Of a stretch of DNA of 64,000 nt, positions 9,751-21,445 are shown piece after piece. The stretch's first letter is position 1, and each line of letters starts with the position of its first letter. The notes below the pieces were generated by a model. The model did no database searches. It was not told the DNA's origin and saw only the letters and a list, made by a program, of their open reading frames with translations. The position numbers and the translations under genes were made by a program. Origin of the DNA: Panaeolus papilionaceus. Its lineage: Eukaryota > Basidiomycota > Agaricomycetes > Agaricales. Location: NCBI GenBank assembly GCA_015501605.1, contig JADNRZ010000011.1:558001-622000 (forward strand), given 5' to 3'.

Positions 9751-11173
9751 TGTCGGAAAAATCAAGAAAAAAGGATAAGTGGATACACACCTTGGATAAG
9801 CACCCATACCCCCATCAGCTTTTCGGGGGGGTATAGGTTTCAGATAGCGCCTATATAGAGTAATCCACCTACACCACTGACTGTTCGGATCCAAGCTGAC
9901 CGTCACTTATGTTACTGATAGCAGTGATACCCCATGATGGACCTCATCATACCAATCGAGTACATGAGTTTCAGATAGCGCCTATATAGAGTATTGAGGT
10001 TCTAATGCGAATCCAAGCTGATTGTTGTCCATGACACAGATACCAAATACGAACTGACTATTCAAATATTCTTACCGGCTATCACACCTCAGACCAGCAT
10101 TCGGTTGTGGCACAAATTGCAATAATTGAGTTTCATTTCTACATTACTGGTATACATGACTTAAAATAGATTGGTACTGTGTAGGTAGACACTGAGAGTC
10201 AAGGAATCAGAACCAATTGTGTTTACCTTCAGGTTTGCCGAAGCAATCTGTGAAGGTCATCCATCTCTCATACGTACACATGTGCTCAAAGCATCACAAA
10301 CGGACTCACATGGGCGTTAAGTAAGACTCAGAAAAAACATCGAGCTTAAAAAGAGACTTGCTAGTCATAGAACGCTATGAGTATCGTTGAGTAGGATACT
10401 CACCATAACTGAACTGGATACATACGCGGAAGGAAAAAGGGAATTTAAGAAGAAGTGAGAATGGGGCACCTAGCGGGTAGACCCAGCCTATTTTATACAT
10501 TTTGCGTGTGGAGCCATTCACCCTAAGAACACGAACTTCGGGATGAGCACCACCATGTTGAAATGGAGCTGTGGAGCCCATACTCCAGCTAGAATGCCGA
10601 TTTCTTAGGAAAATTATTGTGAAGTCACAATTTAAAACCTCCTGGTCGACAGGACACCATCGCCGTACTGGAGGTTTTCCACTCCGTAACAATGTTATTA
10701 GTGTTGAGTATTTTAGTGAATTGCTGACTGTGTCTTCCTTTCACGATCCTTCATTCCAACATCCAGTGAACACTTAGGGACTGATTAGTGTATATCAGTG
10801 ATTGCTGCTGCTCAGATACCCTATCTCTACAATTCAAGATATCCGAGGTGTAGACATTGTGGGAAATTAAGTTATTACATAGGCATTGTATGCGCTGACG
10901 CTGAGTGATCATCCTTACCTGACATTCGGGCTGTATACAACGTGTAGTCAAGATCAGCCCTTTTGCCTACATAGGAGTGCCGATCCACTGGTGATTCCCC
11001 CCCTCGCTCTCACTGATGTGATCATATAATCAGGATAGCTACCGATGGTGTTTGACACACTCATGATATGAGGCTGACACCCCACCCATCAGTGACCTCG
11101 AAACGACTGACATGCACCCATACCCCCATCAGCAACCGCAAGTGCTGATAAGCAAATCACGATTTTTCCGACA
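9751..11173. repeat. 13-bp inverted repeat pair flanking ~1.4 kb
   Basis: tgtcggaaaaatc at 9751-9763 and its exact complement gatttttccgaca at 11161-11173 face each other. The 18-mer cacccatacccccatcag lies just inside both ends, in direct orientation. This could delimit a degraded element; no transposase frame is visible between them. Confidence 0.4.
9838..9993 (+). repeat. Direct repeat, ~131-bp period
   Basis: The 25-base stretch starting tttcagatagcgcctatata occurs at 9838-9862 and again at 9969-9993. Each is followed some 25 bases later by a second shared block (gatccaagctga / aatccaagctga), so the whole ~131-bp unit is a diverged tandem duplication. Confidence 0.7.
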
Positions 11174-11267
11174 CCACAGCCTCCCCTGCAGGCCTCCCGG
11201 TCCCACAACACTGCCCACTCAAACTCGGGCTCCTCATTTCCCCCTCATCTACAACCCCTAACCAAGG

Positions 11268-11538
11268 GATCCACCGTCTTTGCACTCAACACGACAAATG
11301 GTGCAGCAACCCCAAACCTAGCCGGTTTAATCTCCACCATAAAGGTTAATTACACCGATGGTTCGCCTGAGACAATTGTTACAGAGCAGAGCTGGAAAGC
11401 TTTCACCAGCGTTCAGGGATTGACGATTATCAGTTCTTTGACAAGGGCTGGCCTTTTGCCACTGTGGAGAACAGCTACGAAGACAGGCCGGTGTATTGGC
11501 CCACCGTCGCTCTCCCCCCGGATGCTGCACAGTTTTAG
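11268..11538 (+). pseudogene. Fragment of a secreted carbohydrate-active-type protein, frameshifted
   Basis: From 11268 the frame reads STVFALNTTNGAATPNLAGL, then IKVNYTDGSPETIVTEQSWK. After a shift near 11415 it continues FFDKGWPFATVENSYEDRP and ends ALPPDAAQF with TAG at 11536-11538. The pattern 'Asn-Thr-Thr-Asn-Gly, Ala-Gly-Leu-Ile, Asp-Gly, Trp-Lys, FDD..W..A' resembles beta-sandwich domains next to fungal rhamnosidase-like secreted enzymes (from memory, not searched). There is no ATG, no signal peptide and no upstream catalytic domain in this window, so it is a 3' remnant. Confidence 0.5.
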
Positions 11539-12131
11539 TCTACATTTGGAGTCAGGAAAGGGTTTCACGGCTAGTACCATTTGTCTTGTAGTACAACGCT
11601 CTGTAATTCTGTTCCTCGACTGGTATACACGCTGTAACAGGTGTCAGCGTATAAGGCTGAGGACATAAGAATGACCCCTTGCTTTCATCCTCACAATCTT
11701 TACTTTTGATAACAAATGCGCATCATCGTGCCATCAGATTCATCGAAGATCGAAACCCCTGAGGTGAGCAACAGAATTCGGGACTAGTATCAGCGCAAAA
11801 GTAAACGTCCAAAAAAGTAGGCACAATTCGATTACGATGCTCATGAACAATACATGCCATCTGATCTATGTTGTGGCGGGGTCAGTGTAAGTATTAAAAA
11901 CAAAAAGAATTTCCATTCGACCTCCAGTGTTCAAACGTTCAAGGAATCTGAGGATCAGCGCGAGAGCGACCATTGCACTACGCGTTTGCACTCAAGATCA
12001 ATTGTGGATGGGCGGCACGGTTCCGGACCGGTGCTTATGTGTTTAGGGTTGATTGTTGGAGCAGAGTCTCAGGGTCGCTCGGTCTATGTTGACCGTTCTC
12101 CACATCCTCAAGCCGATTGACGACCCTTCAT
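11539..12131. other. Intergenic, 5' region of the PX-domain gene
   Basis: No gene recognised. The plus-strand frame 11854-12120 has no family motif and ends just before the PX-gene start; it may be 5' leader. Confidence 0.35.
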
Positions 12132-13281
12132 ATGAATACTTTAACGCAACCTAATCACTCAGAATCACTACCCCCGCTCTCTAAAGAGAGAAGACCAAGC
12201 TTTGGGCCTCCAGTTATCTCCCGCGCACTACGGCCACCCACATCAACGGTACAGGTATCAGACGAGCCTGCAGAGCGCACAGATGCAGCACCAACGGCAC
12301 GCAGATTGTCTATTACGCACCCTGTAGTTCTGAGGAACCAGAGCTCAAGCCCACCTGTTGCTGGACCCTCGAAATTACCCACAAGCCGACCTGTGGTCCC
12401 CACATCACCAAGACCAGCAACACTTGTTCATCCTTTCGCAAACAGCACTGCTAAGTTGGAGGTTCTTATTTCAAATCCAGATAAGATTGACGTGGAAGAG
12501 GAGGCTAGACTGTATGATGAGCTATGCAGGACGTACGAGAATGATACCGAAGATGTGCGTTCACCCTATCCTCGTCTTCATAATCTAACCACCTACTATG
12601 GTGTTGACGTTTTAATCATTCCGTCGACTCCTTACTTGCCTCAGTTTTCTGGGAACGCAACTCCAACTCCCAGACACTCCAAAAAAACCAACACGACGCT
12701 CGTCAAACCCAAAGCACCAACCCCCATCCGTGCACCACCTCCAGAGTCCATCTTTTCAGCTGACATATTCTTAGCTGACAACACCGGTAATTCACCTACC
12801 GGGGCCTTCGCACAAGACATTCAAATACCTGGCTGGACGATGGTTGGAGACGCTATCACCAGCCCCGTTGGTGCAAAGTCGACGAAAGCCATCAACGTCA
12901 ATTCACGGACTGTTGGAACGTACGTGGTGTATGACTGCGTTATCCAAACGAAGGAGGGGACCAATATGCACATCTTGAAGAGGTATACGGCATTTGAAGA
13001 GTTGGATCATGCGTTGAGGACGACTGTGCCAGTGAGCAGCTTTCAATCAATGATTAGGTTTTTTTTTATTGACGCTGAGATGATAATGATATGTTTGACA
13101 TGTATAGCGCACGTTACTTCCTCTCATCCCCACCTTACCCCCAAAATCAGCGCTGGCACGTTTTAGGCCGGCGTTCCCTGATAAACGGAGGAAGCTCCTC
13201 CAATTTTGGCTCGCTAGCGTGCTCCTTCATCCAGACCTGGGAGGACGAGACGTCGTCCGCGCTTGGGTGTTAAAGTCATAA
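12132..13281 (+). CDS. PX (phox homology) domain protein, YPT35-like
   Basis: Two exons, 12132-13031 and 13108-13281 (intron 76 nt, donor GTGAGC, acceptor TATAG), give 357 aa. I start at ATG 12132 because the frame upstream offers only a TTG. Residues 1-220 are Pro/Ser/Thr-rich and probably disordered. The PX domain covers ~residues 225-355: IPGWTMVGDAITS, then TYVVYDCVIQTKEGTNMHIL, the RYTAFEELDHAL helix, and after the intron LPPKSALARFRPAFPDKRRK and LLQFWLASVLLHPDLGG. The R-Y-x-x-F and P-P-K-x-x motifs are those that bind phosphoinositides. In yeast the similar protein Ypt35 recruits lipid-transfer machinery to endosomes and vacuoles; a role at endosomal membranes is inferred from that family. 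Confidence 0.88.
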
Positions 13282-13417
13282 ACAGACTCCAATTCATTTC
13301 AATTTTATTGTTTTCGGATTTGTATGGATCTGTCCCTGCTATGCATCTCATATTTACCCGCTATGATTCCTTTCTATACTGCTAATACATTTTTTGCTTT
13401 CGTCGTTAGGTTGTACG

Positions 13418-15416
13418 CTACCATCCCTGACGAAACTTGTAACAGTCTTCATAAGGCCAAAACACTTCCTCCCTTGTCGGCTCTCTATACTTCCCATACA
13501 GTAACTCGTGTTCAGTTGGATATTCTGGTTCCCATTCTGTTTGTTGTTTCGTTAGCCATGCGCAAGACACCCCATATGGCAGAGTTATCTTACCAATAAC
13601 AGTGTCTTGTTGTTCGAACAGCAAGCAATGCCGCCCCACCATCACCCATTCACGGGTTGCAGGAAGGCGAAGCTGGAAGATCGTGACGTATTTATCCAAT
13701 ATCTGTCTTGAACGCTCGACAACGCCACGTGTGCTTCCCCCGGTGATCAGGGAGAAATCCAGTAGAGTCAATCGATGCAAAGCGTGTATCAAGGAAAGCT
13801 AATACCATTGCGACATAGTATGGGTTATCCAATATCTTCAAAACGCGGAAGAGCCCTACCTGCATTTCTCCTGGCGTTGTCCACGACATCCGCTCAAGAT
13901 CGTCCAGCAGATAACTAATGCGTCGCTTGGTAGTGGCTATTTCTCCATCCATGCAGGAGGCGTTGCGCAAATTTTCACATTCATCGATGACAACCTCGAT
14001 TTCGTGCAAAATTTTGCGAAGCGTGGTGTCCAGAGGTGATGGAATGTGCGCACCACAGTACACAGCCAAACGGTGAGCTTGTTTAGGATCACGAAACAAC
14101 AATTTGACGATCAGGTTAAGGCGGGAGAGCGCAAGTTCTTCTATGACTCGAATATTGGTTGCATCGTGAAGAATCAGGGTGTCAAGGAGTGGGACCAGAC
14201 ACGATGACGCTTTGTGGGCAGGTCGACTGCTAAGAATATTCACGTCCTTGTTGGATATCTCGTCGCACTCGAGACTCCTCAGGTTTGGGGCATATGCGAG
14301 TATTCTGACAAGTCGCCGCTCCGAAATGGGCGTGCAGTGAAAGGCTAAGTGGGTCAGAGAAAGTAAGGCACCTGGTTCGGAATAGGATCCAGTTGCGGAA
14401 CGCCACAGGAGCAACCCAATACGTACGATCAGGTCCTCATATTCTGCCCGAACACGGAGAGACTCCAGGTTTGGGAATCTGATATTGCGGAGAAAGTCAA
14501 CGTGCGGGGCGGGCCCGTTATAGACATTGAATTCAAATCTTTTCAACGTGTCGCTGCGATATTTATGGTTGGTCACCTCTGCCAGCATCGAGGGGTTACA
14601 AATAGTGTAAGAGAGTTCTTCAAGCCTTGGGGCTCCCATCATCGAATGCACAGAGCGCAATGGCTTCATGCCGTGTTCTTTATACCTTTGGAGATTTTTG
14701 CGTGCGAATGGAACATGGATGTCTATAGATGACTCGATTTCGACGCTGGTTAGCACAGTTTCGGCGTTTTGGAAAAGGTCAAGACGACATTGATCGGCAG
14801 CGATGTGATCTGGTATATGCAGTTTGAGCGTCCGCAGATGGGGAAATTTGGATGGGATTTGGCTATGAACGGATGCATGTAATCTTGTGTGACAAGTTAA
14901 CGACAGATCACTGACAGACGATAAGCGCTCCACTGATTTCTTGAAGCACGGATGCTCCATATCTTCAGCTGCTGATAGCTTGAGGATAAGCACGAATGTG
15001 TTACGTTCGTCATCGTCGATAGGTGGGTTCTGGGGAAAGTGTGCTGGGTCAATCACGTACACCTTAAGAGGTTGTGGTCGGGTTTTGATGAGCCGATGCC
15101 ACTGCTGGCAAACGAGGCCTATCGTGCAATAATTCTTGAGCGATTCCAGGGTATCATCATGGACCAAGTTGCTGAAGATCTCGAGCCATATTTCATTGGG
15201 GACGCGATAAATCGCCCTTGTAATGCGGATTTTGAGTCGATAAAAATGGAGTTCTTTGAATGAATCCGAGAGCTGATATGTCCTGTAAGTCGAACGAGAG
15301 AGATGTTTGCGCAGTGTGATTTCGTGACTTTGAATCCCTTCTATCCGATGACGCAACTCTTCCTCGGTGAGCCCCTCATTCCTCCAGTGGTATTGGTCAA
15401 GAGACGAATCGTTCAT
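13418..15416 (-). CDS. F-box protein, full length (645 aa)
   Basis: Exon 1 runs 15416-13860 (519 codons, phase 0) and exon 2 13798-13418 (126 aa plus stop), with a 61-nt intron. The acidic N-terminus (LTEEELRHRIEGIQSHEI) leads into an F-box at residues ~65-115 (IYRVPNEIWLEIFSNLV, then IGLVCQQWHRLIK). Repeating leucine-rich strands follow (LSSVSDLSLTCHTRLH; HLRTLKLHIPDH; FPNLESLRVRAEYEDL; NLRSLECDEISN). The C-terminal exon (LHRLTLLDFSLI to EEVFWPYEDCYKF) is a conserved block shared with the pseudogene at 2738-4709. This copy has no lesion. It is expected to be an SCF adaptor; the target is unknown. Confidence 0.88.
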
Positions 15417-15877
15417 GAATGAAGTCTATGGAGGTGAGGTGATGGTGATGGTTAAGGTTCATACATCGTGGTCCTCCAGTCCTGATAAGTGTAAACAAGC
15501 CTGGACAATCATGAGATAAGATTTTAGATAACAGATTTGCACCGACTCGTTCATGGCCCGATACCGGTGATGTTGGCGTAAATTCAAAAAATAATTAAAA
15601 AATAAATCGATGACGAGCTCGCTACGGAAACCAAACACAAATGCATGCTCGAGACTGGTAGTCGAGAGTGAGTGATCCCTGTATGCGGTGCCGAATATCA
15701 GAAGCCAAGCCCGGGTTTGCATGTTGGGGAAATCTTGTATACACCCTAGACTATGTCCCACATCATTGTGATTATAGTAGCCTTCAAGCGATCTCATTTC
15801 AAAATCACAAATTCAATAGATTCAAGTCATGAAATAGGTGTTCAAAATGTTCAACTAGATTGTCACAGCTGACTGAA
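15417..15877. other. Intergenic, short
   Basis: A 112-codon minus-strand frame at 15459-15797 has no recognisable motif. No repeat or RNA gene seen. Confidence 0.3.
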
Positions 15878-17285
15878 TCAGTCTTCTTGACGCTGACCCA
15901 CTGCATCCCCCCAGCACTTCATCAACTTCATAGCACGCACAAGTCGTCCAGGATTGCGCTGCACCGTTTCCCGTTGTTGTGTGGTCTGAACCTCTCTGGC
16001 ACCACTGGTGTTATGCTCTTCAACTTGCAGATCTGCTTTTTCAGGTGGAGAATTTTCTTCCTCAATGCTCGCAGATGCCAGTGGAATGGGAGCAGGACCA
16101 AGGTTGTCAAGTTCTTGTTGGAAGCGTATCAGATCCCCTTTGGCTTCGTCAAGTTTGGAATGCAAAACCAACTGGAGCAACTCGTCACCCAGTGCTTCAG
16201 TGTGAGCAAGGTCGTCATGAAGAGTTGCAATACTTGTGTTGAGATTCTGAATGCGATTGTGCAGATCGGTATAGATGTTGACTGCGAATGGACTGTCTTT
16301 AATTTCTGCTGAATTGTCATCACGCTCCATGTTAAAAATGGTGGCTGCAATAACGTGGAAACCAGCGTCTAGGATTGACAAGGCAGATTCCTTGGTGTTG
16401 TAAAATCTTGCAATTTGAGCGCCATCGTCGATGAAATCCTGAATGAAAAAGTGAGTTTTTGGTCGAGTATGAAAAAATCAAATGACGTGAAAATACCTTC
16501 CAAACGTCGCTCTGAAGCTGCATATATGTGTCTTCTGCTCGTTTTTCTGCCTGTTCACCCCAGATAGTGTCCCACATAGTTGTTACTATTGTGATTGCTG
16601 ATGCTGATTCAACACCAGTGAGGGCTTGGAACGTTTTGAGAGCTCGTCTCTGGCTACCAGGCAAGCGAACGCATGTGGCGGGCATGAGAAAAAGTATCCG
16701 ATGAAAGGCACTAACAAGCCAATCATATATCAGCGACGTGTATATCATATAGTCAAAGCTCGTCCATAATTCAGATAATAGCCTTGAAAAGAATAGAAGA
16801 CTTACGTGTCGTTATCTTTCAACCATTTCTGTAACATCAAGACGATGGCCAACTCCGAGATTTTAGTGTCGGCGAAGCCAGGTGAATCCACGAAATAAAC
16901 TGGGTTATCACCTCCGATGGTGGCATTGTTTAATTTGTAGGCGTTGACAGTCTGAGTACACCCATCCAACCCGTTACTGGAAATTTTCGTGGTGCCTTGC
17001 AATCCAAGAGCTTCTATAAACTGGACATGCCATTGGAACAGAAGACAATGGGTTATCAAGATGCTACATATAGACGCACAGTGCTCTTTCCAGACCCCAT
17101 CGGACCCATGATTCTGTTGTCGGAGAATCGTTAAGCTACGCTGAAGGTGCATCCATGTGCTGTACGCATCGATCTACTCACAGCACCTTCCAAGAAAATC
17201 CCTCTTGTACGCTAGCTACCCGTTCGACAGACACAGGGCCGCTAATTTTAAGTTTTTTGTATTCCACCGTTGGACTTGCGTCCAT
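15878..17285 (-). CDS. P-loop GTPase with coiled-coil tail, intact (375 aa)
   Basis: Five exons join cleanly: 17285-17182, 17113-17080, 17020-16806, 16710-16497 and 16438-15878. The start is ATG 17285 (MDASPTVEYKKLKISG). Exon 1 ends in the hydrophobic strand FSWKVL, which continues into Walker A in exon 2 (IMGPMGSGKST). G3 is VYFVDSPGFADT at residues ~104-115. Later blocks are ATCVRLPGSQRRALKTF and a 'TIVTTMWDTIWGE' strand, a possible base-recognition element. The last ~180 residues are helical and charged, with heptad-like stretches (HNRIQNLNTSIATLHDDLA). This is the only copy in the window with every exon in phase. It belongs to an expanded fungal P-loop group resembling AIG1/GIMAP GTPases; no substrate or partner is known. 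The neighbouring gene is an F-box gene 460 bp away on the same strand. Confidence 0.88.
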
Positions 17286-18394
17286 TTTCGTACCAGGCTC
17301 GCAAAAACAGAGATATCAAGGCACAGGTGAGGACTGAGGGCGCAAGAGATGATGGTAAGAAGTGAGTCGACGATTGACCAGGGCACAGCTTTGCAGAATC
17401 TGACGAACGCGTGCATTCACTTGCTTTCCCGCCAGAGACCGGTTTTCAATAGGGTCACGTCAAAATTTAAAAACATCACTGAATGCCTTACTTATGACTT
17501 CAGTTTCGACCACATCGTTTGACAATCTCTGTGAATATGATTGATCATTGGGTATGATGAACAGAATCGCCGCAAGGACAAGAGAATCACTTAAACGTTG
17601 GGGGGTAGCGATGGAGATGATGAATAAATTGGGTTGGGAGCGCGAGGCAGGTGATACGGGCCAGCGGCTGCTCCATCGTAGGGTTTGTCGAATCTATCCA
17701 TTTAACCTAATCCCATTCACCTATAACGAACCCACCTTTAGTGTCCTCACCCATAATCGCCGTCGACCTGCAAACATCAAGAGTTTCACCTGAAATGATG
17801 TACATGTCTTCTCGACTTTCGCCTACACCCATTCAGAATCCGAATTCGCGTCTTCTATCAACGTTTACACCCTGTTCACCCCAGGCACGCTTCAGGACGA
17901 AATTCAAGACAGTAACGCCCGTAAATACTCCCCCATAGACATCGTTCCGACATAGGGACAAACGATCTAAGAATTGTTTACTCATCCATGACTGAGATTT
18001 GGTTTGAAAAGTTGCACCCTTACCAACATTTCGTCGATAGCTGGACAAATATAGTCATTGCTTATGGGGAGTCCATGCAAAATAACTCCGTTGAATAAGC
18101 ATCAGATGCAATACCTCTTGGGATGATGATTTCTTTGCTAACTCTTTACTTTTGTCAATAATCTTGCGCCTAATTTGGTAAGCTTATGGTGCCAAACTTG
18201 ACGATGACGCACGTCCCTCACCTAATGCGTTGTCATTCCTCTGGGACCAACCGTTGGGAACACGACGAACGAAAAATACATAAATACAGGCCACCCATAC
18301 GATGGCTCCCATATCTACACCCTCCAAATACTAGCACTCCCAACAATACCCAATTTCACAGTCAAATATCCCAAGGCATCACACGAACATCGCA
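17286..18394. other. Intergenic, promoters of the GTPase and Gal80-like genes
   Basis: No gene supported; small frames on both strands lack splice or family support. A TATA-like stretch (acataaata) lies near 18278, about 110 bp before the Gal80-like start. Confidence 0.35.
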
Positions 18395-19667
18395 ATGTCC
18401 TCACCACCCATCAAAACCGGTTTCGTCGGTCTCTCCGCAACCGGATGGGCAGCTACCAGTCTCGGGCCCGCTCTCCTCCAACCATCCCTCAAAGACACTT
18501 ACAAACTGACCGCCATTTCAACTTCCAACGCCGACTCTGCCGCTGCTGCCGTCGACAAATACACCCCACTCGCAGGCAACACGATCACACCATACCACGG
18601 CTCCAGCGCTACGATTGCGGCTGATGAGAACATCGACTTGGTAGCAATTAGTGTCAAGGCTCCGCTGCATAAGAGTGTCGTTATGCCTGTGATCGAAAAG
18701 GGCAAGAACTTTTTTTTGGAGTGGCCTGCTGGGACGAGCCTTGAGGAGACTGAGGCGATTAGGGGCGCTGCGAAGGCGAAGGGTCTAAAGTCGTTTGTTG
18801 GACTTCAAGGACGGACTTCGGGTGTTATACAGAGGGTACGTCACGATGTCTTTGTCTGCCTAGCTACATCACATCCTTCAATGCTGACATACACCTCAGG
18901 TTAAACAACTCATTGACTCAGGTGCTATCGGAAGGGTTCTCTCCTCCACATTCGTACGTTGTCTCACTGTTCTCCGATGATTAACTACCTGCTGATGCAT
19001 TATCCACTTATTTATATAGGTTGGAGTCATCCCATCTGACAACCGCATGTACGCTCCGTTTCACGACGAACACAGCCGATACGCCCTCGAGGCCTCCAAC
19101 GGCGTTACGCCCCTCCTCATCGCAGCAGGCCACCAAGTCGACGCCATCACCCACGCGCTCGGACCTCTCCCATCCGTAACCGCATCGGGATCACAACTCT
19201 ACCCACTCATCAGACTCATAAACAAAGGCATCGAAACAGGCCAGACGTTCACAAGCCAGTTCTTCGATCACTTCACGTTCAGCGGGACGTTAGAGAACGG
19301 GACTCATTCGACGTTCGTGATGCGTTTCGGTGGGAAGATGTATCCTGGTAGGAAAACGTTGAGGTGGGAGATCGAGGGCGAAGAAGGACATATTTTGGTT
19401 GAATCTGAATCTCCAGTGGGGGCGTTTATGAACGTCGCGAGTCCCAATTTGTATGTCAATGGTGAGAAGGTTGAGATTGAGGGCGTTCAGAGTGGGACGT
19501 ATGACGCAGTTGGGATTTTGGAGGATCAGTGGAAGGAATATGCCAAGGGTGAGGGGGTGGGGCAGTATGCGACGATCGACGATGCAGTGAGGAATAGGAA
19601 GGTGCTTGATGCGGTTGAGAAGAGCGCCAGAGAAGGAACTAGAATTAACCTTGATTTGAAACTTTGA
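18395..19667 (+). CDS. Gal80-like NAD(P)-binding oxidoreductase (Gfo/Idh/MocA superfamily)
   Basis: Exons 18395-18835, 18900-18953 and 19020-19667 join at phase 0 (380 aa). The N-terminal Rossmann start is KTGFVGLSATGWAATSLGP, close to the equivalent stretch in yeast Gal80. Next come IDLVAISVKAPLHKSVVMPV, FFLEWPAGTSLEETEAI and FVGLQGRTSGVIQR, all positions conserved in Gal80-type proteins. The C-terminal beta domain (residues ~165-380) includes TFTSQFFDHFTFSGTLENG and EGEEGHILVESES. In yeasts Gal80 is a sugar-responsive repressor. In most filamentous fungi the relatives are probably dehydrogenases of sugars or aromatic ring compounds; which applies here cannot be told. A TATA-like element lies upstream. 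The gene looks intact and single-copy. Confidence 0.88.
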
Positions 19668-20893
19668 ACACGACTGTAGTATGCATTACATGTACGACCC
19701 TTCCGATTTAAACAAACCAGTCAATACGCTGTTCCGGTTACTGTCGCAACATTCATCCCCTAGAAACCCGTCGCATCTTAGACATTTCGTTCTTTCAAGA
19801 TCCATATCAGGTAATTTCCGAGTGCTTCTGCTTATTCACGAACATCCAGAGCCTTATCGAAGCGCCTCTTGTACTTTTTGTAAGTTTTAAGAAGCGGCAC
19901 CTAGTTGACCAGCGCTGAGTAATTCCAAGGGTTAATATCGTCAGCCCAGATTTGTACGGGAATGTCAATGGTGTATCATGTTCAGTGGGCGGATGGACCG
20001 TGAGAGGTGTATGGGGGGAAGGGAGGGGTAAGGGGGGGTTGAGAGTAGCTAGCCATGACTAGTAGCAGGTACAATTCCCATTGTAGAACAAGTACCAGAA
20101 AGACCGACAGAGACAGTGGTGAATCCCGAGTGAAAGACCGGGTCGTGGAACTAGCAAGATCAGAAATCCCTAGTATACGAGTCAAGTGCAATTTTAGCAG
20201 AATTTTAAAAGAATAGAAACACCACACCGAGACGCACAACCTGGCGTTCTGCGGCGAGGCGAGTAGAATAGATGAAGGTAATAGGGAGAGAGGTAGTGAA
20301 GAGACGCCACGTCTGCCCCCGCGTGCACGTGACCCAGAAGAGGGATATGGCTGCGCCAAATCTTTTCAAAGGTTCTAGGATCGATTGACAGGAGCTCGAA
20401 GGAAGGAAAGAGGATTGACATCGATTTGAAGTCTTGAATATGACCGTAAATTATGGGCCTACCTGTTAACACCAACTGATGCCGCCCTACATTTCTTGAG
20501 TCGTGGTCTGACTTAAACTCGTGAAATAATCTTTACATATACATATATTGTCAAAATGAATGTACCTTGAGGGTAACCAAGGACTTCGACATTTGGCCAC
20601 TTTCACACAATGTACTCGTGGAGTATTGAACAGTCGCTGAAATGACGCTAATACCTGCATTCTTCCGGTTGGAAGCAGGGCATATGAACGTAAGCCCCTA
20701 TGAGCGTGTATTGGAGAGAGATTTGAAATTGAATGAATTATTAAACATTGCATTTAATTTTGAATGGACCTTTGAGCTCTAAACAAAGAAACTACAAGAG
20801 CTAGCTGCTGGTATCCGGATTTGTCAACGCTTTGATGGTCTTTTGCTGGTGTGGAGGGGATAGGTGTTTCCTGCGATCATCGATTACTTCAAA
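19668..20893. other. Intergenic, no supported gene
   Basis: Several frames of 60-125 codons overlap on both strands (for example 19982-20359 and 20194-20475, minus) without motifs or consistent introns. Region 20040-20330 is purine-rich on the plus strand. Confidence 0.35.
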
Positions 20894-21367
20894 TTAGAAA
20901 ATGCAGACCTGGCCGGGATTCAGCTTTCGGCAGCTATAAGGCATATCAGTCAGCATGACTTTTCATAGATCGTCGAGGGAGGTATATCGAAACGCAGCAC
21001 TGACTTTCCACCGACTCCGGGGATGATGGGTCCACAGCATGTATATCCCGGAGGGCCTGGAGACCAAAAGTTAGTCCATTGGCCAGAGAAACGTCAGGCA
21101 TAAATTGACTTACAAGTAGCCTGTGTAACACGTCGATAAGGCATCGAACAGACACAAACGTCAATGAGATCAATTGATTACGACATAACATTCAAATAAA
21201 GCTTACACCGGCATCGTTCGCGCCTGTTCAATGAATAGAAATTAGCAATTAGTTCGCCGTGAGCGCGATATGTACGTACAGACGAGACTTCCACCCTGAG
21301 GTACAGCAAGGACGACGGTGGCGGAAAGAACAACGAGAGAGAAGACGGTGGTGAGCTTGCTGAACAT
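20894..21367 (-). CDS. Small secreted six-cysteine peptide, knottin-like (67 aa), with a 7-nt micro-exon
   Basis: Five exons: 21367-21280, 21223-21207, 21120-21114 (only GCTACTT), 21056-21005 and 20933-20894. Every junction has GT...AG and keeps frame, giving 67 aa. Residues 1-21 are a clear signal peptide (MFSKLTTVFSLVVLSATVVL). The mature part has six Cys spaced C-x7-C-x5-CC-x10-C-x8-C, the order seen in inhibitor-cystine-knot folds, ending RKLNPGQVC. The gene at 23343-23700 has the same architecture, the same 88-nt first exon and the same last-exon signature (LNPGxxC), which strongly supports this structure. A TATA box lies 71 bp upstream. Its role is unknown: a secreted effector, protease inhibitor or developmental peptide are all possible. 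Confidence 0.8.
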
Positions 21368-21437
21368 ATTGACTAAGGTACGGAGGTAACTTGAAGTGGT
21401 AGTTCGAGCTTTGAGCTTTCTGCCACTTTTTCTGGCC

Positions 21438-21445
21438 TATTTATA
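21438..21445 (-). promoter_or_regulatory. TATA box of the first six-cysteine peptide gene
   Basis: TATAAATA on the minus strand, 71 bp before the ATG at 21367. The second peptide gene has a TATAAAA at an almost identical distance (68 bp). Confidence 0.65.

Larger units (their letters stand above)
9293..11267. other. Gene-free, repeat-containing intergenic region
   Basis: About 2 kb without a supportable gene. It contains a duplicated ~131-bp unit (9838-9993), a repeated 18-mer at 9801-9818 and 11115-11132, and a 13-bp perfect inverted repeat at 9751-9763 and 11161-11173. These may mark the remains of a mobile element. Confidence 0.45.

Noticed and set aside
12117..12131. TTG as start of the PX-domain protein
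   Set aside because: An ATG lies five codons downstream at 12132; TTG starts are not expected in these nuclear genes.
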